Assembly: GCF_040412425.1 (NCBI RefSeq)
Contig: NC_089756.1
Span: forward strand, 10,192,226 to 10,256,225
Source of the DNA: Macrobrachium rosenbergii
Taxonomy: Eukaryota > Arthropoda > Malacostraca > Decapoda > Palaemonidae
Reading direction: 5' to 3'
Length of the DNA: 64,000 bases
The notes beneath the pieces were generated by a model, which had not been told where the DNA came from, did not search any database, and saw only the letters and a list, made by a program, of their open reading frames with translations. Of this stretch, positions 1 through 12,300 are shown in pieces (the first letter of the stretch is position 1; each line of letters opens with the position of its first letter). Made by a program: the position numbers and the translations under genes.

Positions 1-1
1 T

Positions 2-217
2 GGTCAATCCTCTTTACTTGTTGGTAAAAAGAATTCTCCAGGCTTCATGAATAATGGCAAGACAGCATCTGACAGCAAAATAGATACTGCACTCTTAAGT
101 GGAATAACTTTTAAACCTGGTCAGCAAGAAGACATTGATTTAAACCAGAAAATTGAGGACCTACGTTCCTGGTTGAACAATGCTCAAGCTATTAGCGCTG
201 CTCCAAAAGAAGTTTGA
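2..217 (+). CDS. Terminal coding exon of an unidentified plus-strand gene (partial)
   Basis: The frame is open from base 2 and ends at a TGA at 215-217, giving 71 residues including the motifs LLSGITFKPGQ and LRSWLNNAQA. Composition is ordinary soluble protein and no transposon motif is present, so this looks like the 3' coding end of a host gene that enters from outside the window. No splice acceptor is visible, so the exon starts left of base 1. The family was not recognised and no function is proposed. The gene converges tail-to-tail with the minus-strand methyltransferase gene ending at 6111. Confidence 0.6.
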   Translation, partial: GQSSLLVGKKNSPGFMNNGKTASDSKIDTALLSGITFKPGQQEDIDLNQKIEDLRSWLNNAQAISAAPKEV

Positions 218-740
218 CATATTATAGTGGAGCAACTATTAACTTATCAAATACTGTCTTCCATAATAATATACTGTAGTAAATCTAACCTAAATTTCCA
301 AATTTGCCAGTATCTATCTAGGCCAAGATTTCGAATTACTGGGAATGATTTTATTAATATTACAAATTTACACTTGGAATCTACATGGTGTAATGTTACC
401 TTCCTTTCTCTGCATCAATTTTTATTGTTGGTTTGATAGGTAATATTTTCCACAAGAGAATTCAGTTTCAGAAGTTGTAATCTAATTTTATAAAATATGT
501 TTTTTTATATTAAGGCTACTAGTTATTTAATTATACTTCAGGAAAAGAAATATTGCAGCTCTTTCTCTCCGACTTTCCAGATTGGTTATTGGGAGAGTTC
601 TTTAAAAATTGGATTAAATGGGAATGGTAGACAGCAATTAGTAACATTCATGAAAGTGCAAAGTGGGGAACTTTTATGTAACTGGAAGTTGGGTAGCCAT
701 GTGGTACACTTCTTAGATAATAGTGAAAATAAAATGTTAT
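218..740 (+). other. Probable 3' UTR of the left-edge gene
   Basis: A+T-rich sequence without a credible ORF follows the stop codon at 217. A consensus AATAAA lies at 728-733, so a ~520-nt 3' UTR is plausible. Use of this signal is inferred. Confidence 0.35.
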
Positions 741-996
741 TTTAAGCTACCCTTTTGTTGCTCATTCTTTGTATCTTAAGATTAAACTAATTTTTATATG
801 AAACACATCTAGTCATTCATAATTTTAAATATCTTGTACTGTATTTCTGAAATGTTTATATAATCAGTGTTGTTGTTTTGTTTATCGTTATAATTTAGTA
901 CTGTATGCACAACTAAATATTTTTTTATATTTTCGGTCTCTTTCCACATTGAAAAATGTATGAATTGATGACTGTGCTACATTTCCAGTTTCATAC

Positions 997-1164
997 GACT
1001 AATCTGCAAAAAGTATGTTTTGTGTACAGTAATGTGCCGAAGAATTTTAATTCATTAAGTATTCATATTTTAATTTAGTTTGACTAATCTGCAAAAAATA
1101 TATTTTATGTACAGTGATGTGCTCCATGAATTTTAATTCATTAAGTAATCATATTTTAATTTAC
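997..1164. repeat. Two-copy tandem duplication, period 85 bp
   Basis: The segment beginning GACTAATCTGCAAAAA at 997 recurs at 1082, and both copies continue through TGTACAGT and AATTTTAATTCATTAAGTA. The copies differ at several positions, so the duplication is not very recent. Confidence 0.75.
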
Positions 1165-1180
1165 TTTTTTGTCAACAGTT

Positions 1181-1258
1181 TCAAGGGAGCTTTGTCACAG
1201 ATAAAGAGCTCATTGACACCAAATTAAAATACACTGCATATGAACATATTTGGAAGGT
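1181..1258 (+). CDS. Candidate internal or alternative exon (78 bp)
   Basis: A pyrimidine-rich tract ending TTTTTTGTCAACAG precedes an open 26-codon stretch with an ordinary amino-acid composition (FVTDKELIDTKLKY), followed by AAG/GTACTG, a weak 5' splice site. The exon would be phase 0 at both ends. It lies downstream of the stop at 217, so if real it belongs to an alternative transcript of the left-edge gene or to another gene. The frame stays open 17 codons past the donor, so it could also be a terminal exon. No partner exon was found. Confidence 0.25.
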
Positions 1259-4200
1259 ACTGTGTCCTTATAGGGTTTCCCATTATATTCACCGTTTGGT
1301 TGTGATGTGACGTTTAGTATGACCTAGTTTAATTACCTGTCTAAATTGATTGTAATAACCTGCCAATCACTTTGTAAGTGACCTGAATTAATAAAAAAAA
1401 GTTTGTTAATATACAGTATGTAAATACATATATTTTTGTACCTAAACAGGCCTTTCTTTTAAGTAACATCCTGAAGAGTATTTGCCAAAATAATTTTACA
1501 GCTGAAAGCCATACAGTTGGCACTGTGTTTATAGTTTAGCTGTTATTTGTGACCAATGGTAAATAATATTACTGTATGCCTAACATCATTTCTTCAAGAT
1601 TATAAACCACCTATCCCATAAGCCTACAAAATTCTCTTTTACCCTGTAACAAGATCAAATACCTTCCCTTTATATATAAATGTAAAAAAGTCTGCAGGAG
1701 AATTTTGAATAATTTGCATAAAAATATTCAGTACTCACCGAAACACTTCCTCGTCTTCGATGATTTCCCCTACCCTCAGAGTAAAATGATGCTATAATTC
1801 ATCATCAAACACAGGATGGTACCTCCACTAGACAATGATTCTTAATGTTGTTACTGAAGGTTGATGAGAGCTGTATGAGGGATAGCTCGTAAGTGGAGGG
1901 TAGAACAATGTAATTCTCACGGTGCGGCATTCTTCTCCAGCATCTGTGCATATAGCCATAGATCTGCAGTTAGTACGGACACGCTGGTACCACACGCACA
2001 CACACCCACCGTTGATGGCATCCACATTTATAAAGGTAGTTAAACAAAAACACCAATCATCTTCAGAATCTCACAGGGCTTGCCCACAGGAGTTGTCCTT
2101 AAATGAGGAACTGAAAATGGAGCCAAAGTAAAGCTTGAAGAAGTCTGACAAATTTGTGAGGAAAAACTGATGGGAACAAATTTAAAATAACAGGCAGAGG
2201 GCAATGCAGTTGGGGGGCTGGAAGGTGGTTGCAGGAATTTTTGCTACCATTCAGTGAGTGCCATGGAAGGCATACTAAGCAATAACTCCAGAAGGGAAAT
2301 GGCATCCTTCAATGTGTAAGGATAGCCTGAAAACCACCCTCGTGTCTAATACCTTGGAAGCTTTTGCCTCTTCTTCCATAACAATATTACCTTCTGCTAA
2401 TTGCTCTTGCTTGATCATCATCAACCCCTCATTGGACAGTGGCTTTTCTTTGTCTCAAGCAGCTCACTCAGCAACACCCTCTTTTTCCAGACTGATCTTG
2501 CGTAACATGAAGTCCAATGGAACCCCGTAAGTCATGAACACATCAAGGACATCCTCTTTCACACAAAGAGTTGAGTGTAGTAGAGTAAAAATTGGTCCAA
2601 AACATCAACAGAGATAATGGTTACAATCTTGATACTGAAGTCCCTCCCATACTCCTTTACCTTCCTATCACGTTAAGTTCAGAAACTGGACCAAGCCCTT
2701 CAGTGTATATAGCTGACTGTATTTCCCTCCAGCACCTTGGACATCATTCAGCCAATCAATACAGAATTTACATTAATACTAATAATATACAGTATAAATC
2801 TTCATAGAAAGTGTCAGAGGCCATTCCAAGTTGAAAATGCCGCTTCTCGCCCTCCACACAAACTAAGTCGCCTGACTGAGCAGTTGTTATGAAATCACTT
2901 CCACTCCAGGGCATCATGTATTAACGCTACTCACTCGTAAGCATGTACAACGTGACTGCACTTAAGGGAGTGTAACCTTTTGCACTGCAAGTTAAAACAC
3001 TTACTTTGATTTTCCAAAATTTAATGCAGCCAACTACTCACAATAATGGGACATTAGGGAGAAATAAATTAACTGCACTGTATCTTTTGTCCACTTGCCA
3101 ATAAGGGAAGGAAAAAAAAAGTATCTGCAGCTTAGATGAAGAACTGGATAGATTACTGCTAAATACATTATGGGTGCAAAGTGCCTGTATTATTCTTTGA
3201 ACTGGACTCATGGGTACTGAAAGAAAATTGCTGAGTTTGAAAATGTTATAAAATTTTAATATTTATGGCCAGAATGTGGCAGAAAGAAAACCAGACTGTT
3301 TGGATGTGACGTACAGAGATGAAGAACCTAAGTCAGTAGATATGGAAGCAACAGGGTGAAGATTTGTTGGAAGGTCTTAATTGGGTAAAAGGGATAGCTG
3401 AAGACCCAGACCTAATGGGAGTGAAGGCCACAAGTATGTGGGACAAAAATGAGTTGAGAGTACTAATACAAGTACACCAACAGAGCAAAGAATAAATGAA
3501 TATGTAATCATGTAGTGAAAATACTGTACCACCTAAATAATGACTTTGCTTATTAAGTTTTAACCTACAGCTTCATCATGAAAATGTCTTTTTGTATAAA
3601 CAAATCTGCATAATGCATGATAGTTATTAGATCTGTAAAGAACTTTTAAAAGATTTTCAAAGTGTAGCACGTAAGTTCAAGTAACTATTACACTCACTAG
3701 TTGTACAAAAAATTAATTATTTATATTTTACTTTTGACAATTTTTAATAAATGCTAAAATGAAAATCAGCCAAGCTGTTGCTCTGGTAACTTTCATATGC
3801 TTAAATAAAACACACTACTTAAAACTGATGACTCTATCTACCATGATCAAGACTTTCTGGATCCTCAACCATGAATTTTATAACTGTTTACAGCCACACA
3901 GTATACACTGTTAATCAAACAAATGCTTACAGTGAAGATAACTATATTGTACTTACAAAAAAAAAAAAAAAAAAATGAAAAGGATGCTTGTGGGGTTTCA
4001 TTCTATTAACACAACTTTCTCCCCTTACTGAAAATAAGATCCACTGGTTTAAAAACAAAATATTCCTTAACATAAACTTCCACATACCTTGTAATACTTT
4101 TACAGTAATGAACAACACAGTGCCAACATGTACTATGCTACTTGATGGCAAATTTGATCTCTTTATCCTTGTCTTCTTAATCACATTTTACAAAAACTAT

Positions 4201-6110
4201 TCTACTAATTCTTTTAAGTACATTTTACCCATAAAAACTCCAAAACTTTTCCCTACAATTTGTTTATTTCTTTGATGATTTTGCTACATATTAGATCCAA
4301 ACTATTGAAGGAGGTAGGTTCTCAAAGATTTTTTAAAATTTAATTTTCCCAGACACAAACCATTGTCTTAGATAGCCTTTTGTTTTGGTTCAGATCAATG
4401 CTTCAAACCAAACTATATGGCTACCTCATGATATAGTCTAGTATGAACATTTGGAAGTACCACTGCATAGTACTAATAAAACATTGATATTGAATGACTT
4501 AAATCAATTACCGGAGCAAAATAAGCTGCTGTATTCAGAGAAAGTATTTTTCATTCTCCTTCCATATTTCAGCACATTAGTCAAACAGCTCAATGTTAAA
4601 TCTGCCCACAAATTAAAAAGTCTACTTCAGATATTGATCATATCATCTCAAAATCTGTACTACATGCTCTTAAAAAGTACACCTCTACACATGCATTAGA
4701 ATGAAATTTTTAAGAAAGTAATTTTTATACAGATCGCTACACAATGAAAACTCATTAATTCCAAATATCCTCTCCTTAAAATGTATACAATGTGAAATGG
4801 AAATGGAAGTACAGTAATATGAACATTAAATAAAATGCTTACTTTTAATATCACCTACCCTAATCACTAAACTCTTCTCCAGTTACTATATCACTGGTGT
4901 GATCTCATGTGAGTATGAGTGTGCCATTAACCTATAATGATCAATTTCAGCAGGCAATTTCAAATCCGATTTTAACACATTTAAGAACCTGTATATCCAT
5001 CAATTACTAATAGGAAAAATTTACAAACAATGGACATATTAAATCCTACCCTCCAAGCACCTGTTATAATGAGGTACTACTTTACTGGAAATATTCTAAA
5101 GGTTCAACATTTCTTGCATCAGTAAACCACTCATCTTTGTCTCCACCAACTTTATATTTCATTGAAAATATTCTTGAAATAATGGCAAGGGAAATGACCA
5201 AGCACTAATGCCCAGAATTCTTTTTCCAGACCCACAACAACAACTCTTACTTATCTTCTCATGAGAGGTAGTCAATATACAACTATCATTTAAAAGACCT
5301 GTTTTAAACAATTCTCAATACCATTTTATTTGCATGAGCACCAAGTCTTAATATTTGCAAATGGCAGTGCTATGAGTATCAGTTTACTAAGTAGAAACAT
5401 TGTTTTAATTAAGAATGGATGTGTCTTTCTTTAAAACATGAGATCTAGTTATTAACAAATCATGAGATCTACTATGACAAAGTATTAAATCTAGATTTTT
5501 CTATGTAGCACAACTGTTCTTTTAATATAATCTTTGAGCTGTTGCACCACAAAGAACAAATGATGTCACACAAAAGTTAAGTCTCTCCTGAAATTTAAAT
5601 TACACAAGTAAGAAAATACTTTTAGCATATATGAAGATTCCTGTAGAGCTAAACTCAACAGTAAAAATTATTGTGACACTGCATTCAATACAAAACTGTG
5701 TACTAGTAATAAAACACTACCTTTGTTACCTGAAAAAGGTACGGTAACTGACAAATGCACACCAAAAAACAATGTTGTTCACCTCATATAATACTACAAA
5801 CATGATACTAAACCACAAATTCAGTCATTTACAAACAGACATCCCACACATAACAAAATACAAATAATTCTATATTATGGCTTACAAAATAGTAAATACC
5901 TTGAGAAAGTAGAAAAGGACTTAAATCTTAAAAGCCCTATGAAACATCTGAAAACCGCTCAACTAATACTGATTTATCTAGATACAGTATAAAACCTGTG
6001 TCAGAAACAGTACTTTCTGTTCAAAGCACCAACATTGGTACTGTATCAATAACACATTAAGAGAAGCTGTCTTTCTGTAACAACAATGTATTGTATTCTA
6101 AAAACATGTC
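1259..6110. other. Intergenic/3' UTR region, no supported gene
   Basis: Only short ORFs without recognisable domains occur. A poly-A run lies at about 3958-3975. On the minus strand this sequence lies downstream of the methyltransferase stop codon. The nearest minus-strand AATAAA seen is at about 5322, so part of 5322-6110 may be that gene's 3' UTR. Confidence 0.4.
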
Positions 6111-6371
6111 TTATTTTTCTGCAATTCCTTTGAGCTGGGGTTTAATGAGATAGAGTAAAATATTAGAAATAGGAGCATAAAATCGTTCACCATCAACCTT
6201 TGAGAAACCTGCTTTCTCAATATACGGTAACATGTCTCTATTAAGACAGCAACCATCAAAGAGGAAAGGCCATAGTCTGCATGAAGTTAGAAAATCCTGA
6301 ATCTTTTGTCTCCAGAAGTGCTTCTTGGGGTCAAACTCTCGAATATGCTCCAAGAAATAAAACTTCCCTCC
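6111..6371 (-). CDS. METTL7-like coding exon 5 (C-terminus, stop)
   Basis: Acceptor CTTTTGCAG precedes 6371; the frame runs to TAA at 6113-6111. It encodes GGKFYFLEHIREF, a Trp/Gln-containing helix (HFWRQKIQDFL), LFDGCCLNRDM and APISNILLYLIKP, all typical of the METTL7 C-terminal half. Ends QLKGIAEK. Confidence 0.93.
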   Translation of the reverse strand, partial: GGKFYFLEHIREFDPKKHFWRQKIQDFLTSCRLWPFLFDGCCLNRDMLPYIEKAGFSKVDGERFYAPISNILLYLIKPQLKGIAEK

Positions 6372-9300
6372 CTGCAAAAGAAATGCAACACTAAGTTATG
6401 CAGAATAAAAACCCAGAAATCTTTTAAAGAATCCATACCACCACATGATGACATTACAACCAGCTTCTAATGATTAAGTACTGTATATTTCAAATATAAG
6501 CATATTCAGATACTATAATAAAGCCCTCTGGCGACCAGATGGGTAAAGATGTCAGAAAATCAGCAAGGAACCTGATACAGATACAATTATTATTATTATT
6601 AAAATAGTTTAACCAGACCACTGAGCTGACCATCAGCTCTCATAGGGCTGGCCCGAAGGATTATGATGAAATGACAAGTCTAGGCTAGAAGCCTAGCACT
6701 GGGACCTAATAGGTCACTTGTCAATGATGATGAACGAAAATGAAAATTAAATTAAAAGCTGTAAAAAGGCATACGCTTTCATACTGGAAAACACTCACAC
6801 AATAAATACATTTAAACTCATGCTTCTATACATTCTCACTAAAAAGGTATATCAAAATTCAAAATAAATTAAGTAAAATCATAAAATTTACTTGTTTTAA
6901 AATTCATTATACTGATTGATTATTTTTTTTATATTTTTCCAATTAATTTGCAGCTTCTCATAAACATTAAAATGGGTGCTATTGAGAATGTTGAAGATTA
7001 TGACAAAATTTCTTCTATCGGTCTATTTCCAAAATTTGATAATCGCTGCAGGTTATATTTTAGACATTCACACAGTATATGCTTAACTGTTATCAGCACA
7101 TTGCAATCTGGGCATTTGGGAAGAGGGCCATGGACTGTTCATTAACCCTTAAACGCTTGAAGCCCTATTTACAAAAAACGTCTCCCATATGCCATTATGT
7201 TCGGTGAGTTAGCGCCAAGCGGAAAAAAGTTTTTCAAAAATCACAGCACGCTTAGTTTTTAAGATTAAGAGTTCATTTTGGCTCATTTTTTTCATTGCCT
7301 GAAGTTTAGTATGCAACCATCAGAAATGAAAAAATATCATTATCATATATAAATATTGGAATATATGACAGCGAAAAAAAAAGCTCGTATACAATTGTAT
7401 ACAAATCGAACTGTAAGCAAAACGGTTAAAGCTAATGAGTTAATTTTTTTTAGTTGTATTGTACACTAAATTGCGATGATTTTAGTATATAACAAATTTT
7501 AAAACGATCAAAGCAACACAGAGAAAATATTATCACAAAATGATGCATGAATTCGTAACACCGGACGTAAAAAATGTTTTTTCAAAAATTCACCATAAAT
7601 CGAAATATTGTGCTAGAGACTTCCCGTTTGTTGAAAAATGAAGCTAATTGATTGAATATTACTAGACTGTAAGTGTTTTAGCTTACAATGGCAGTTTTCG
7701 ACCATTTCGGTCGAGTTAAAGTTGACCGAAAGTCTAATTTTTTCTATTTATCGTGATTTATATGGAAATATTTCAAAACTGATAAAAGCTACAACCATGA
7801 GTTATTTTTTGTTGTATTGTACATGAAATTGTGCACATTTTCGTATATAAAACTTTATGTAACGACTAATATAAAGCGGTGCAAATATTACGACAACGAG
7901 ACGAAAGAATTTCTGAGATGTTCGGACGAGTTACCGCGCAGACGTAAGGAAAATGTTTTTTTCAAAAATTCACCATAAATCGAAATATTGTGCTAGAGAC
8001 TTCCAATTTATTGCAAAATGAAGTTAAACGATTGAATATTATTAGAATGTAAGAGTTTTAGCTTACAATTGCGTTTTTTGACCATTTCGGTCGAGTTAAA
8101 GTTGACCAAAGGTTGAAATTTTGGCAGTTATCGTGATTTATGTGAAAATATTTCAAAACTGATAAAAGCTACAACCATGAGCTATTTTCTGTTGTATTCT
8201 ACATGAAATTGCACACATTTTTATATATAAAAGTTTATGTAACGACTAATGTAAAACGATGCAAACACGACAACATGACGAAAGAATTTCTGATATGTTC
8301 GCCGAAGTTACAGAGCGCAGACGGCAATAAAAAAAATTTTTTTCAGAAATTCACCATAAATCGAAATATTGTGCTAGAGACTTCCAGTTTATTGAAAAAT
8401 GAAGGTACATGATTGAATATTACTAGAATGTAAGAGTTTTAGCTTATAATTGCGTTTTTTTACCATTTCGGTTGAGTTAAAGTTGACCAAAGGTTGAAAT
8501 TTTGGCAGTTATTGTGATTTATATGAAAATATTTCAAAACTGATAAAAGCTACAACCATGAGTTATTTTCTGTTGTATTCTACATGAAATTGCGCACATT
8601 TCCATATATAAAACTTTATGTAACGACTAATATAAAACAGTGCAAACAATACGACAACGTGGCGAAAGAATTTCTGGGCGGACGTAAGGAAAAAGTTTTT
8701 TCAAAAATTCACCATAAATCGAAATATTGTGCTAGAGACTTCCAATTGGTTGAAAAATGAAGGTAAATGATTGAATATTACTAGATCATAAGAGTTTTAG
8801 CTTAAAATTGCGTTTTGACCATTTCGGTCGAGTCAAAGTTGACCGAAGGTTGAAATTTTGGCAGTTATCGTGGTTTATATGAAAATATTTCCAAACTGAT
8901 AAAAGCTACAACCATGGGTTGTATTTTGCTGTATTGTACATGAAATTGCGCACATTTTCATATATAAAACTTTATGTAACGGCTAATATAGAACAGTGCA
9001 AAAATTACGACAAAATGACGAAAGAATTTATGAAATTTTCGGCTGAGTTACAATACCGTGCGTAAGAAAAAGTTTTTTCAAAATTCACCATAAATCGAAA
9101 TATTGTGCTAGAGACTTCCAATTTGTTGCAAAATGAAGGTACATGATTGAATATTACTAGAATGTAAAAGTTTTAGCTTACAATTGCGTTTTTTCGACCA
9201 TTTCGGTCGAGTCAAAGTTGACCGAAGGTTGAAATTTTTTGTAGTCGACATACGGTTTAACGTTACTCGGCACCCAACAGACAATTTTAGTCGACGTATG

Positions 9301-12300
9301 ATACGTCCAATAGGCGTTTAAGGGTTAAGTGTCCATGTGTCAAATGAGTATGGCCTATTCGAAGACATGTCAGAATTACTTGTGCTTGTCTCTCTCTCTG
9401 ATATGACGAACTCCATTTTCCAACACTGGATTTTACCTGTTTTAATTTATTATTTTCAGGTTCTTCGTTCCATATATTTTGCCACATTTTTACAATGACT
9501 GTTTTTATATATCTTGTATAGTCACTGATAGGGATGTCTACATTTGTTCTTGTCATGTGGACTGCTTCTTTAGCTGCTTTATCAGCCTCTTCATTTCCCT
9601 TAATCCCTACAAGGGCAGGGATCCAACATATTTCAATATTTTTTCCCTTATTATACAATTTATGGAGTGAGAACTTTATATGTTGTACAATATTATTTTT
9701 TTTATTATAGCTTTGAATAGCTTCTATAGCACTTCTGGAGTCGATATACATTACAAAATTATTATATGAGACTTCTCTAATTATTTTTATGGCTGATACT
9801 ATTGCACATAACTCAGCTGTAAATACAGAGGCTTTGTCTGGGAGAGAGAACTGATATGTTTTGTTTTGGGATACTGCAGCATATCCCACTCCGTATTGTG
9901 ATTTAGACCCGTCGGTGTATATTGCGTAATGTGGACCTTTTCGGATTATATGCTCTACTGCATGTTGTCTATGGTATTCTCGAGTATATGAATGATTTTT
10001 TGATAAATATTTCAAGTGTGTACAAATTCTCATCTTATTCATTGTCCAAGGAGGAGGCAATTTTAATATTACAGGTAATTGTATATATATATATTTAGCG
10101 ACTCAAACAATCTTCTAGCTCTAATTGGGAAAGAAGGTGGATGATTGTTTATCTCTTAATCCAAATATTTTTTTGATTGGAGAATCATTTGTCTGAATTC
10201 TCAGAGCACTCTTCATTGTTACTAGCTCTCTATGGAGAGGCAGAGGTAGTTCACCACCTTCAACTTGTAAAGAAGATGTTGGTGATGATCGAAAAGCGCC
10301 TGAACATATTCTAAGGCCCTCATTATGAACTGGGTCTACCGTTTTCAGCATTGCGTCTGATGCTGAGCCATATATTTCACTTCCATAATCAACGATAGAC
10401 AGCACTGTTGCTTTATACAATAAAGTAAGGGTATGTCTATCGGCTTCCCAAGTAGTGTTTGACAGTTTTTTTATTAGGTTTAATGCTCTTTTACATTTTG
10501 ATTTCATGTATGTTATGTGAACTTTCCAGTTCATGTGAGTATCAAATACTAATCCTAAAAATTTTGCTGTTTGGCCAATTGGTATACTATGGTTTCTGAT
10601 TTTTAAGTCTATTTCTTCTCCTTTTTTCCATTTTTTGTTTTTATAAAACATGATTGCTTGGGTTTTATCTATGGAAAATTTAAAGCCTACAGATAAAGCC
10701 CATTCATCTATTTTCATTATGCTTTTATTAATGATTCGTTCTGCATGTTTTATTCGAGATGCTGAATAATATATGGCAAAATCATCCATATACAGGTTAC
10801 TTTTAATACCAATAGGTAGATTTTTACTGATATTAATTGCTAAAGTAAACAGTGTGCCCTAAGGACGCTTTCCTGTGGAACACCATTTTCAAGAGGAAAT
10901 GTTCTAGACAGAACATCAATTCTCACCTGAAAACTGCGATTTGTCAAAAAGTTTTGTATAAACCTAGGTAAATGTCCACAGATGATGTTGTTTTGCAAAG
11001 TTTTTGATATAGCATACCTCCATGTAGTATCGTATGCTTTTTCAATGTCAAAAAAGACAGCTACAGTAATTTGTTTTTGTTCAAAACCTCTGCATATATG
11101 GTCTTCTAAGTTACACAGAGAATCTAATGTAGATCTGTTACACTGTGACCTGAACTGAGTGGGAGTTAAAATTTTATTTTCTCTGTGCCATGTTAGTCGA
11201 GCATTTACCATTTTCTCTAGTAATTTGCACAAACAACTTGTTAAAGAAATTGGTCTGTAATTGTTTACATTACTGGGATCTTTTCCAGGTTTGGGGACTG
11301 GAATAATTATAGCTTTACGCCATTCATCAGGAAATAAATTTCTAAGCCATAAGTGGTTATAAAACTCTAACAAGTATGTCTTTGCCAAAGGTGCTAAATG
11401 GCATATCATTTCAAAACAAATATTGTCATCTCCAGGGGCAGATTTAGTGCTGTTCAACAGAGCAAACTCTAGCTCTTCCATATTAAATTTTCTATTATAA
11501 TATATATCTTCTACTGTTTCAAAATTTTTTATTAATTCTATATTATTTTTCTTTGTGCGGAAATGCTCATCTAAATTTTTGTTGCTACTTACTTTTGTTA
11601 AATTTTCACCTATTACATTACTAATTTCTTTATGATCAAGTATTCTTTTCCCATCTTTTATTATGGCATGCCTAGGTGGTTTAACATGGGTACCATTTAT
11701 TTTCCTGAATTTTTCCCATATTTTTTGTATGGGAGTATTTTTAGAGAGATCTGATACATATTTTTTCCATGAAATGATTCTTCCTTGAATTACTTCTCTT
11801 TTAAACTTTGCAGATATTTTATTATACAGAGGTTTTAATGTATCAATTTCTAATAATAATATAGTAAGTTTATGTAAGGTTCCTTCTAATATCGGTAACG
11901 TTTTGTTTAATTTACTGAATTTTCTATTCAAATTATTTAGTCGTCTTCCAATTTGGTGTTTTATTTTTATTTATTCTGTTAGTTTTTCAGACCACCATGG
12001 GACTTTGTGTTTTGTTGGATGAGATTTGGATTTTGGTATTGCTTTATCAGCAGCATTTGTAATGAAATTAACAAGAAATTTATTAGTTTCATTATGGTCT
12101 TTCAAATATTCAAATGGTGGGATATTCCTGGTGTGGTATTCATATTGTTCCCAATCTGCTTTATAAATGTTATATTGAGGGACATGTTTGGTGGGGTTAT
12201 TTTGTAATAAAGAAATTAATATTGGGAAATGATCACTTGTATCCAAGTCATCAACTGTATTCCAGTCTAATCTGTCTACTATGTTTGTTGTACATAGAGT

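Noticed and set aside
1828..2530. Possible transposase or exon on the minus strand
   Set aside because: Short frames interrupted by stops; some protein-like stretches but no recognisable domain or consistent splice sites.
7146..9324. Regularly spaced repeats considered as a CRISPR-like array
   Set aside because: Units are ~375 bp with no distinct repeat/spacer structure, in a eukaryotic TTAA-flanked transposon.
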